NCBI GenBank assembly: GCA_000827265.1
Contig: KN834876.1
Coordinates: forward strand, 46,838-110,837
DNA length: 64,000 nt
Origin: Collybiopsis luxurians FD-317 M1
Taxonomy: Eukaryota; Basidiomycota; Agaricomycetes; Agaricales; Omphalotaceae
Direction: 5' to 3'
Both the position numbers and the translations under genes were made by a program. Below the pieces are notes generated by a model. That model was not told where the DNA came from. It did not search any database and saw only the letters and a list, made by a program, of their open reading frames with translations. Within the stretch, counting starts at the first letter, position 1; every line of letters starts with the position of its first letter. Shown here piece by piece: positions 46,466 through 56,416 of this stretch.

Positions 46466-49243
46466 TAAAGTGCTTCCTCCCTTGCATTTGGCCTCTGATG
46501 TATGTTCATTCCAATTACCAATTTTTAGGCAAGTTCACTTTGTCTTTGTTTGATTCTGCTTCCTGCACAATCGACATCTAGCTGAGTCGTGGCTTTCACT
46601 AGGAATGTGTAAGTAAGCAGGGCAGTAGGCGCTAACTCTTCCATCAGATCTCACAGTAAGTAGTCACCATGGTCCCCATATTTGGGGTATAGATCTGCGA
46701 AACAGAACAATTGGATGGTGTAAAAAAGCACCGAAGGCGGTGGGTCCAAGTCAGGGAAATGAATTAGAAAAGAACAAGGGGTAAGAAGGGGTAAGAAGGC
46801 CATAAGGCACACCTACGAATTGCTATTCATTCTTGTGAACAGTAACAGGACTAGTATTGCCGCAGCTTGTGAATTGATCAGTGAATAGCCAAAGACAAAG
46901 AGGGGCTTGAATCAAGCCCCGAGCTAGGTCCCATTCAGCTGACTTTCCACGGCTTCGAACCTCAACATTCGGATTATGACCAGCTTCAAGGGGATAGCAG
47001 ACATATAAGCGCTGGCATCTATAAACTATTAATAGACGGTAGTGTACACTAAAATCGACCATCGATGTGAACACTCAGGCGTCTGGTGGCGCACTTTGAG
47101 CCATTTTAGCATGTCAAACAGCAAAATGTCAATATGACAACCTTGCAATATGATGGAATCATTTAGGGTCCCCAACTGTCATACATTATGACAGATCCTT
47201 TCCAGTGATTGCAACGGCTTGTTGTAGACCCATTTTCTATTTTACCAGATACATTTACCCCCCAGCTTGAATCGGCTGAAGGAGGGCTCAGCCGGTTCTA
47301 ATTCAACTTCAAACTGCACGAAGCTGAATAGCCAAACCTGATCGAGTCGGCTTGCAGCTAGCTGAGCCGAGGTAGCACTAAGCAGGACTGCCCTGAACAC
47401 TGCCAGCCACTCTGATCAAGAGGCACTAACAATTTCACCGCGTGTACAACTGTAGGCAGTGAGATAGATGGATGTCGACTGCGAAAAAAAACAAGATCAG
47501 ACAAGATGAAGTTGCTTGGAGATAGAATCGGAAGGTACATACTAACATGAGAGGTCAAGCAGTGGAACACACTGGTCCGTGGATGCTTGAATATTTTATG
47601 AGTTCGGAATGAAATGGACAATCATCCTTATGGTCGGTTTGGCCATTTTCCCACGCTTCCCGCAGTACCCCTCATACTTACTTTTTTTCCCCATATTTGG
47701 ATCTGTCACTTTTTTGTGACTTGTGTTACATATGTGACCTTTTGTACATTGACGTTGCCCTGTCTGATCCTCGTTCATTCACTGTTCTCATTCTTGCTGT
47801 AATTTTTCCGTGCGACGCACGTTCCCTTTCATCACTGTAGGCTAGCTCTGGATACGTCCTGGTCTTTATTATGCGGTGAGTAGGATCCCCTGCGGCAGAT
47901 AATGATTCGGTGCTACTAAGCAAATTTTTGTGCACAATCCTTTGGTGGCGCCAGTCCATAAGATACAGAATGCCAGTGATATTATATGTACCCCCCAAGC
48001 CATAACCCTGACTCTGATTGCTCACCCTAAACTGTAACCCGTCGCGCGAAGTACTCCATGCCCGCACATCAACTAGTCTGCATATGCTTTACTATAGCTA
48101 CTTACCCTCTACTCCTTTTTTTAATCCCCTTTTCCCACTAGTACAGAAATCTGAACTCCAGAACGACAGCCTTGTCAAATCTGAGAGGACTCATTCATCC
48201 AATTCCTTCTTCTACATGTTCCCATCCAGGCTTTTCTAATAAGACCACCTTATTCTTCAATACCACTTTCCAAGAAATCCTCCAAAAAAAGACCGTATCT
48301 TAGCAAACCGACGTGAAGACCCCCATCGCTGTTACTCTTGAGTCTTGCCTGCCCGCTGATGCATCTTATCTCATTCATCTGACGTCATCTGATAAGCAGG
48401 AGATTAAAGGAAGCACTTCAACCAGATCACCAAAGACCTTTGTTGAAACTCTTAGTTCTGCTCGTCTCTCACCCAACCCTGGCTGAAGAATCACCTGTAA
48501 AATTAATGATTCTATGCGGTGATCAATGACTCTCGCCTCGCTGTGGGCTATGAAGCCGGTTGGTCTGATTCCGGAGTGTATCTATTACTGCAGTTCGGGA
48601 GCAAGTTCTTTCTGATTTCTCCTCAAAATTCATTTAATCCATCAAAAAGTTGTTGGAGATGTTTAATTACTAGGCAAATGGCTTTAGCTTCTGGAGCTAT
48701 TGGCTCTACCAAGTCAAGCTTATCCTGGCTTTAATTCTTACCACAGCTCTTGCTAGTTATTTAACAGAGATGGCAGTTACCTGAGGTGTTCACAAGAGCT
48801 TGGCACTCAGATGCCGTTCATACTCAATATATTGATTATGTGGTTACCAGATTGCTTGAAAGCTCACATTGCCTAAATGCTGAGGTCGGCGCCACTTTTT
48901 CATCCATTTCCGGAATGAACATGGTACTGCGAATTTCATTTAACAGTCGTCTGCTGTCATGTTCTTACAATTCCCTGAATCGCCGTCTTGTACACTTGGC
49001 ATATAAAATATTCTCTTCTGATCCATGAACGATGCAGATATCCTAGTACAAGTGTAGGTTTTTGCATATTGTCAATTTTTACTCATTATTGTTCCTAAAT
49101 GGATCCTTAGGGACTGGACTTTTACTGTGCACCTTGTATCATTTGGTGTGTCCTTTTGGTTTTGCTTTGGAACCCTTTATTTCGCTCTGATCATGAACCA
49201 CAACTCTTTCCCCTGACCCCCTGTCCTTGCACTCTATAATCAG
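46466..49243. other. gene-less; relic SSP promoter and dispersed repeat
   Basis: Around 46,615-46,760 the DNA resembles the upstream region of SSP-3 (52,690-52,845) but no SSP coding exon is next to it. Around 47,375-47,475 it resembles 52,850-52,935. At 47,595-47,720 is the second copy of the repeat at 700-1,345. ORFs at 48,500-49,030 show no domain, though the last part could hold 5' exons of the DUF6533-type pseudogene. Confidence 0.45.
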
Positions 49244-51262
49244 TCATTGTCATTTATGATTATATTTTGACTTTTGCAACAGAAGTTGAACACTTCTGGA
49301 AATTTTCTCTGGGATACAGCGCAATTCTTTTTTATTTTAATTGATACTTTTTTACTCTCTTGGGTATATTTTCTAGTGCCTTAGCCCCCCTCTGGTATGG
49401 AGCTGTAAGTGCAAATGAAACTCTATATACCTTCCACAAAACCGAATATATTCAGGGGTAAGCATCAGAATCTAGCAGAGTTTTTGATATCTACACTTAT
49501 CCTTATCTATTAGATGTTCTGGTGTCAATATATACAAATGGATATATCTTAGCCTAGTCCAAGGAACGATCATTGGTATGTACTTTTTCCAGACACCCAG
49601 TTCCACCAAACATTAATCAATACGTTGTAGTTTTCTTTATAATCCGCATGTATGCACTTATGGACACAGCAAGCAGATGGCAGCGTCTTTGAGTCTGATT
49701 GCCTTTTGTGTACTGGGAAATAATATTGTCAGTTCCCAGTTCTGCTTTCAATGTGTATGACTAGATATTTCTTGGAAACCCACAGTTACAAATGCATTTC
49801 GCCGAAAAAGATGGCAGTTTTTTGCAAGATCTTCTACTATGGTTCACAGGGATATGAAATATTCTTTATACTGAAACAATCAGTAGGTATCTCAAAAATC
49901 TAAATAGAACAATAAAAGTTTACCACTTGAAAACCCCCAGTCTGAACTTATGGTATTTTTCTTGAATTTACTCGTCGTGTCAGGCAGTGACCGAGCAAAA
50001 ACAGGGATATGAAAGATTCTGATGGCTGCTGGTCACGGATCTGTCACATAAAGCAGGACAGCAGCAGAGCGGTGTAACTGGCGTAATCAACGTTAGAGGC
50101 GAGAGATTAAGTTTTCACTCAGTGCTTAAGCAATGAGTGCCAATCTCATTTCGATGCCGCAGTGCGCAGCACAAGCCCTTGTCACATCAGAGTACTCTTT
50201 TTTTTGTTTTGTCTGCAGACCGCACTGTACCCCATATTTTGCTTAGAAAATCTAGAATTAAGCCCCTTGCTATTATATCTCATGTTTGTCTCTCCAAATC
50301 CCTCCCGTTTCTATTCACATTATTATGTTCCTGAGAATTTGATGGGGGTGTGCACCTCAATCTCATCAAAGTTCAGGCCACCATAGTCACTGATATTGAA
50401 AAACAGCTCTGTAAAGTATCTGAGATTCATAAATACTACTTGATTAATCTATCAAAAAATTGTGGAAGGCACTTGATAGTGGGAACCATGTTAAAAATGC
50501 ATTTTTTCACAATATTTCATATCCCTGTCCCTTTCATATCCCTGCGAACCATAGTACCCCTGCCACTTGATAGTATCTTCATATCCCAAGTGTATCCACT
50601 TTGACAGAATTGTTAGAGGCCTTCGTGCATTGTTTCCAGCCGCAATTTATGCATTTGGTGCTTGACTAAAATTGTACGGACTTGTGCAATACTTAGATAT
50701 ACTATATACTTGGCTTGGAGTGGTACTATTTGACCTTTGTGTATTTTTACTGACACTTTGGAAGGCTTTCAAGATGCGCCATTACTCTGGTATGATACCG
50801 GGCGGAATAATGACAGTGATAATGCGAGACGGTAAATATAGCCAACTCAATCCTAAGTTTGTTAAGTATTCATTGGTTTTAGGTACTATGTACTTTGGAA
50901 TTATAGCAGTTATCAATACCATGAACATGATTCTCTGGATGGTTAGATTTCGCAGTTATTGAAGCTTCTGATTCTTATGCGTGATGTTATAAGGTTGGAT
51001 CAGTAGGCAATACCCATTTTCCATGGCCTTTTATCCCTCAATTCTCCATCATTCTATCAGAGTCTGATGAAGGACATGCTTTCACATCTATCCACTGTGT
51101 AATTTTTCATTTACTTCCCTGTTTAAGCCTGTACTTCCTGACAAAATTCTCTCTTCCAGTGTTTCTAGTGTGATGATATCCCATCTTATGTTCAACCTGT
51201 GGACCAGAGATTCCAGTCGAATTCAGCTGGTTCAGACTCAAAATGCAACTGCTGAACATTGA
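49244..51262 (+). pseudogene. DUF6533-type membrane protein pseudogene, split by a TIR element
   Basis: Exon pieces read VIVIYDYILTFATEVEHFWK, then IYKWIYLSLVQGTII, MYALYGHSK (after a one-base correction), LQMHFAEKDG, LYTWLGVVLFDLCVFLLTLW KAFKMRHYSG, TMYFGIIAVINTMNMILW and VSSVMISHLMFNLWTRDSS with a stop at 51,260. They follow the order of DUF6533 multi-helix proteins. Lesions: a TGA at 49,342-49,344 where the paralog at 61.6 kb has CGA; a one-base deletion near 49,658; and a 718-bp element in an exon at 49,836. Clearly dead. Confidence 0.75.
49837..50554. mobile_element. TA-flanked TIR element (718 bp) in the DUF6533-type pseudogene
   Basis: The left end is CTATGGTTCACAGGGATATG and the right end, reverse complemented, is CTATGGTTCGCAGGGATATG; the inverted match runs to about 23 bases. 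TA stands on both sides (49,835-49,836; 50,555-50,556). Removing the element and one TA joins GATCTTCTA to CCCCTGCCA in one open frame (DLLPLPLD), matching EAIPLLLQ of the paralog. A further copy of CAGGGATATGAAA is found inside (about 50,004). No transposase. Confidence 0.8.
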
Positions 51263-51934
51263 TTATCAGTTCATATCCGGTCTACACTCTAGCTGTAGTT
51301 TGGCCTCACACTATGTTGGACTGGAAATTTTGCAGCTGTAATGATGACTGCAATTAGATTTACGCAATGGTATTCTTTTTCACCCAAAAAAGTTACTGAA
51401 AATAAATTACTTGTTTGCACTGAAAATATAGGGAAAATTTAATGATTTTATTTTAATAGTATTTACATCTAACCTCCCGATGTCATTGCAACTTTGACAA
51501 GCACGAGCCACGCTGGTTAGAACCCCCTAAGCCACCCTAAAGTGTGGTAACAATATTCTGAATTCTAATAGATAACATTTTTGGCCTTTCCTTTCTAACG
51601 ATGTTAGATATACAGGGAGAATAAATCAGTCGATCATGGAGCCCTTGAGCACAGGGGACCCAGCAGCCGGCGAGTATCAATGGGCCGGCAAAGATAGGGA
51701 TTGTTAGCCCCGTTTGAGTTTGAAGAGGTAAGCCTCCTTCTCTTGTCACATCTGTTCTTCATTTACTCACCATATTTAATCTAATCTTCTGCATTAGTCA
51801 ATGGGTCTAACTCTCCGTCTTATCCTGGTATGTTCAAGTTGACCAATTTCTGCTTCCATACATAAAAGACCAGCAATGCAAAATACCATAAAATAAACCT
51901 CCAAACAATTTGAAAATGCCCCAAATCCCATCTC
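51263..51934. other. intergenic
   Basis: 3' flank of the dead DUF6533-type gene and 3' flank of SSP-3. No credible ORF. Confidence 0.4.
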
Positions 51935-52512
51935 CTACTGAACCAAGATTGAGTTCGTTCCAGGAGTAGCACAGAATCCTCCATCAAGCTTAGTACCGCA
52001 ATCAGCAAAAGAATTACAGCTCCCTCCGCATCCAGATTTATCACAGAATGCTACATCTTGTGAGGCCATCATGCATTCAGTTCCGGGGACCGAAAGGCAA
52101 GTGTCACTCGTAGTAAGCGTTTGGCAATTACCAGAGCACACTGTAGATGAACGCTTATCGCAGGTGACAACAGTGGTCTGGGTCGCCTGGCGTTGCAGGA
52201 GTGTTCGAGGCACCGGGGGATTGCCAATAAACGTGATGTTTGCATCAGTAGTGGCAAACCAGTTGTCTAATGCGGCATTGCCAGTCTACACACAGAGTTT
52301 TAATGAGCATACAATGAAAAATGTAGAATGGAAGAGGTCCAGGGAGGCATACACTAATAGTGAACCGCTTGAAGTGGGTAGCAGGCGCCTGTGTACATTA
52401 ATCCGTTAGTTTGCCAGAAAATTATAGTCGCTGGATGGAAGAGCCGTACCGAAATCACTTGTGTAGAAAGTGCAGCAATGACAGAGGTGAGAAGGGAAAG
52501 TTTGAACTGCAT
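51935..52512 (-). CDS. small secreted cysteine-rich protein, SSP-3
   Basis: Exons 52450-52512, 52353-52388 and 51935-52285 join to 149 residues. The signal peptide MQFKLSLLTSVIAALSTQVIS precedes APATHFKRFTIS and TGNAALDNWFATTDANITF. All ten family cysteines are kept (VTCDKRSSTVCSGNC, DTCLSVPGTEC, FCDKSGCGGSC, DCGTKLDGGFC). The codon between Cys 2 and Cys 3 differs from the other copies (GNC for GTC). It sits in the spacer of the inverted duplication without an adjacent P450. Confidence 0.8.
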
Positions 52513-52628
52513 GGTGAAGGGCTTGTTGAAGGGTACAAAGTACTGGCTAGCAGTAAGTGAATGAGAATTTGAAGGCAAGAAAGAGGTAACGGAGCTCGCT
52601 CTGGAGAAACATTATCCTCAGGTTCACT

Positions 52629-52636
52629 CTTTTATA
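52629..52636 (-). promoter_or_regulatory. TATA box of SSP-3
   Basis: TATAAAAG about 117-124 bases upstream of the start codon, within a block (GGGGTATAAAAGAGTGAACC) that is conserved at all full SSP promoters here. Confidence 0.6.
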
Positions 52637-53043
52637 CCCCGAATTGAAGCTAACTTGTAATTTCCACTGGGAAAATGTACGAAAACAGGGCAGTAAGCAC
52701 TAACTCCTACATCAAATCTTACATCTGATCTTACAACAGTCATCAAGTTCCTCAGATTTGGGGTATTGATTAATAATTGGACAGAGGAAGGAAAAGCCGA
52801 AGGCGATGGGAGTAAGTTAGGGAACTGAATTACAAAGTGTAGCGCGACTGCCCTTAACACTGCCGAGCACATTGATTTTGAGACACTAGAAAGTTTACCG
52901 CGTGGGCAATTGCAGGCAGTGAGATAGATAGATGTCGATTGTGCAGGAAGCAGAATCAAACAAAGACAAAGTGAACTTGCCTAAAAATTGGTAATTGGAA
53001 TGAACATACATCAGAGACCAAATGCAAGGGAGGAAGCACTTTA

Positions 53044-53280
53044 GTCTATCGATGCTTGAGTATTTACCATGAATGCTTATGGCTCAAACTTGACTTAGAC
53101 ATACCTTAGGCCGAGTTTTTCCGGGATCCTGACCATCAATGTCCCTGGGCTATGCCAGAGATCATGATCAACAGTCACTTATTTTGGTTACTGATATACA
53201 GATCCTGAACGGAACTATGGTATGTCCAAGTCAAGTTTGAGCTTTAAGAATTCATAGTAATTATTCGAGCTTTGACTGAC
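53044..53280. mobile_element. 237-bp palindromic MITE-like element (copy 2)
   Basis: Inverted counterpart of 46,229-46,465, with the block CTCAAACTTGACTTAGACAT near 53,089 and its complement near 53,225-53,253. Same length as copy 1. Confidence 0.6.
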
Positions 53281-53719
53281 CTGGTTGCTTCTTCTATTGC
53301 ATTCAATCTCTTATATATATACCTTCTAAATGTTTAAGCACCTTCACTTTGTCTGATTTTGTTTCTGCACAATCGACATCATCCATCTGTCTCTGCATGC
53401 AATTGCCCACACAATAAACTGTTGGCTACCCTCAAAGCAGTGTGGTTGGCAGTGTTAAGGGCAGTTCTGGGTCTATTGAACATGAATAATTCGTAGATCT
53501 GCTATATGGCACTGTCTTTTAAAATTCAATTAAGGCCCACCGCGTTCGGCTTTTCTTTCCTCCATCCAATTATTATGTTTCGCAGATCAATACCCCAAAT
53601 TTGAGGAACTTGATGACTGTTGTAAGATCAGATGTAAGATTTGATGTAAGAGTTAGTGCCTACTGCCCTGTTTTCGTACGCTTTCCCAGTGGAAATTACG
53701 AGTTGGCTTCAATTCGGGG

Positions 53720-53727
53720 TATAAAAG
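53720..53727 (+). promoter_or_regulatory. TATA box of SSP-4
   Basis: TATAAAAG 124 bases upstream of the SSP-4 start codon, in the conserved SSP promoter block. Confidence 0.6.
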
Positions 53728-53843
53728 AGTGAACCTGAGGACAATGTTTCTCCAGAGCGAGCTCCCTTTCCTCTTTCTTGCCTTCATATTCACATTCACT
53801 TACTGCTAGCCAGTACTTTGTACCCTTCAACAAGCTCTTCACC

Positions 53844-54411
53844 ATGCAGTTCAAACTTTCCCTTCTTGCCTCTGTCATTGCTGCTACACAAGTGATCGCG
53901 GTGCGGTTCTTCTATCCAGTGACTGTGATCCTGGTAAACTGACGTGTTAATGCACACAGGCGCCTGCTACCCACTTCAGGCGATTCACCGTTAGCGTATG
54001 CCTCTTTGGACCTTCTATTTCACATTTCTCACTGTATTCTCATTAAAATTCTGTGCATAGACTGGAAATGCCGAGTTAGACCACTGGTTTGCTACCACCG
54101 ATGCAAATATTACATTCATTGGCAAGCCCCCAGTTCCCCGAACGCTCTTGCAGCGCCAGGCTACCCAGACCACTGTTGTCACCTGCGATACGCGTTCATC
54201 TACAGTGTGTTCTGGTACCTGCCAGACGCTTACTACGAGTGACACTTGCCTTTCGGTCCCTGGAACTGAATGCATGATGGCCTCACAAGACGTAGCGTTC
54301 TGCGACAAATCTGGATGTGGAGGCAGCTGTAATTCTTTCGCTGATTGCGGTACCAAGCTTGATGGAGGATTTTGCGCTACACCTGGAACAAACTCAATCT
54401 TGGTTCAGTAG
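53844..54411 (+). CDS. small secreted cysteine-rich protein, SSP-4
   Basis: Exons 53844-53900, 53960-53995 and 54061-54411 join to 147 residues, almost the same protein as SSP-2 (signal peptide MQFKLSLLASVIAATQVIA, mature APATHFRRFTVS then TGNAELDHWFATTDANITF, ten cysteines). It differs from SSP-2 at a few sites (S-Q-D for S-E-D; GCGGSC for GCGSSC). It lies in the inverted arm, tail to tail with the P450 3' fragment. Confidence 0.82.
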
Positions 54412-54638
54412 GAGATGAGTTTTGGGGCATTTACATATTTTTGAAGGTTTATTTTTCAGTAGTTTCATTGTTGAATGTTTATGTATGGAAGCAGAAAATG
54501 GTTAACTTGAATATACTAGGATCGACTTGCACACAATGTTTAGATCAGTATTGGAAATATTCCTACGATCAAAAAGCCCACAAATTACGAAGTAGAACAT
54601 CTTATCCTACTTCCTTCGTCGGAACCAAAGCCTAGTCT

Positions 54639-55184
54639 TGTCATATTGCATCCCACCAGACCCAAACCACTTTACTGGAGGCATCACTCCCTCAATTTCT
54701 AGTTTGAAGTCATATGTAAGGAGGAGATTGGCTACTAAGATGGGCTACTATTGCTTTGACCTCATTTAACCGCCAAGAACCTTCCAGTAGTCGGTATATC
54801 CCTTCTTTATTCTATTTATGATCGAGATTTGATGCCACTCACCAAGCATGTCTACCTGTCCCGAAAAGAAGATAATCTGTCGTCGGGGTTACCATCTGAT
54901 GCTTGATACTTTGATCAGGATCTTTTCTCATCCTCGAGAACCGGAATCCGTCAAACTTGTCAGCATCAGGGAAATAATCCTGTAAATATCTTCCTTAGGA
55001 TATATATAATGCAACACCGTATACCGCACTTACATTCTCATGATGAATAGCCCATACAGGAACCGCAACTGTCACACCGGCGGGTACTGTTACCCCATTA
55101 AAGGAAGTAAAGTCCTTGAGGACTTTCCTCTCTAGGCCATCTGTTGATTGTACAATGTTCAGAGTGAGCAGTTTCACCTAAATA
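54639..55184 (-). pseudogene. P450 3' fragment (last three exons), inverted arm
   Basis: The minus strand carries the counterparts of P450 exons 10-12: GLERKVLKDFT, then VTVPAGVTVAVPVWAIHH, DYFPDADKFDGFRFSRM and the heme loop FGTGRHAC. A small insertion disturbs the last exon (a repeated TAGCCCATCTTAG stretch near 54,730), and nothing upstream of exon 10 is present. It lacks the N-terminal nine exons, so it cannot encode an enzyme. Confidence 0.85.
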
Positions 55185-56416
55185 CTTTTGTCATATTGCA
55201 TGCGATATGGGTCCAGTGGTGCTGGGACTTGAGCAATTTCCAAAATCTCCCATCTATCGTCTACATGCACTACATATTGGTTCACTGGAAGATGTTAGAG
55301 ATAGTTTTCGTACCTCGATGAGCCACCTTCCATCTCTGCGGTGGGGTGAATTTTGCCCCTGTGTTGATGTTGCAGAAAACTTGTTAATGCTTCATACTCC
55401 GTGCATATGTTGCGAAATCGTTTGCTCGGCGGGCCATATTTGTCCCCAAGCTCCTAACAATCCCCCTACGTCTCTATTGAATCGTCCGTACGGTCGTCCT
55501 CCTCTCTCCACCGGTGCGTGGTTCCAATCGCCTCCACGTTCTGTTTACAATCGATGCTCTGTCTGCCCCACCCAATCCTTCCGTACATTTACCATTACTT
55601 TCCCTGCTCCTATTATAGCATTTAATGTCGAGAGTACTGCCGTCATTGCCATTGATCGGGAGTTTTCTGCACTGGTGCAGGGCATTTGAGTAAGGTACTG
55701 TCTTAGAGGTGTTACCTACTTCCAAAATGGGAATCACTTCATATCGAAAATTATAGACGGGCAAGATAACGTTTTTGTCCACGACGGTATGCGGAATAAC
55801 GGTCCCGCACTGTTTGAAGCACCCAATCCCCAGCACGTTGATTTACAATCCTGCAGAGGTGGTAGGCGTTCTGTGGCTTTTTACCAAGGTAGTTTGCGGC
55901 TCGTGTCTGTCGAAGGTTCAATGCTATCGAGAGGTTAGAGCCCTTGGCAAATGCCCAATTAAGTACTCCTTCAACGTTCAACACCCACTCCACGAGAAAA
56001 CCTGTGACAACCCGAATCTATCAGCCAAGTACATTCATTCTGTCAAGCACTTGGCGATCCATCGCTCGACTCCACTCCAAAGGCAAGTTCGTGGAGAGAG
56101 CAGGTCATTCCAAAGGTTTATTCGGCTCAAGCGTATTTGTGCGTTATTTTCTAACCATTTAGTTTCTAACCAGCTCATCCATCGATATCCACTCAATATC
56201 CACGTGTATTGTATTGGTAAGCGCTCAAAGTTCCAAAACGGGACCGGTGTGACCAGCTTTGACACCTGACATCATTCGTCGCTGTGGGGTCTTTCGACGT
56301 CACTAGCAATTTACTAATGCGTTATATATAAACACCACTTAGCCCGTTCCTCAGATACCCCACCCGACTTCTACTCTACTCTGCTTTACCCAATACCATC
56401 TACAAAGCACATTATT
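55185..56416. other. unassigned region with overlapping long ORFs
   Basis: ORFs on both strands (55,207-55,689 +; 55,474-55,836 and 55,751-55,993 -; 55,775-56,269 +) overlap each other. The minus-strand one at 55,751-55,993 (MEWVLNVEGVLNWAFAKGSN...) looks most protein-like but has no recognised domain. Some of the region is the promoter of the gene at 56,417 (ATATATAAAC near 56,323). Confidence 0.3.

Larger units (their letters stand above)
44030..46580. repeat. left arm of a large inverted duplication
   Basis: This arm matches 52,930-55,184 in reverse orientation. It covers the last three P450 exons, SSP-2 with its promoter, and flanking DNA with the 237-bp palindromic element. Apart from the gap and its duplicated flank, the two arms have about the same length. 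The spacer of about 6.3 kb holds SSP-3 and a dead DUF6533-type gene. Confidence 0.85.
52930..55184. repeat. right arm of the large inverted duplication
   Basis: Reverse-orientation copy of 44,030-46,580. It holds SSP-4 and the last three exons of a P450, and ends abruptly near the start of P450 exon 10. This arm has no gap and only one copy of the block that is doubled around the Ns in the left arm. Confidence 0.85.
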
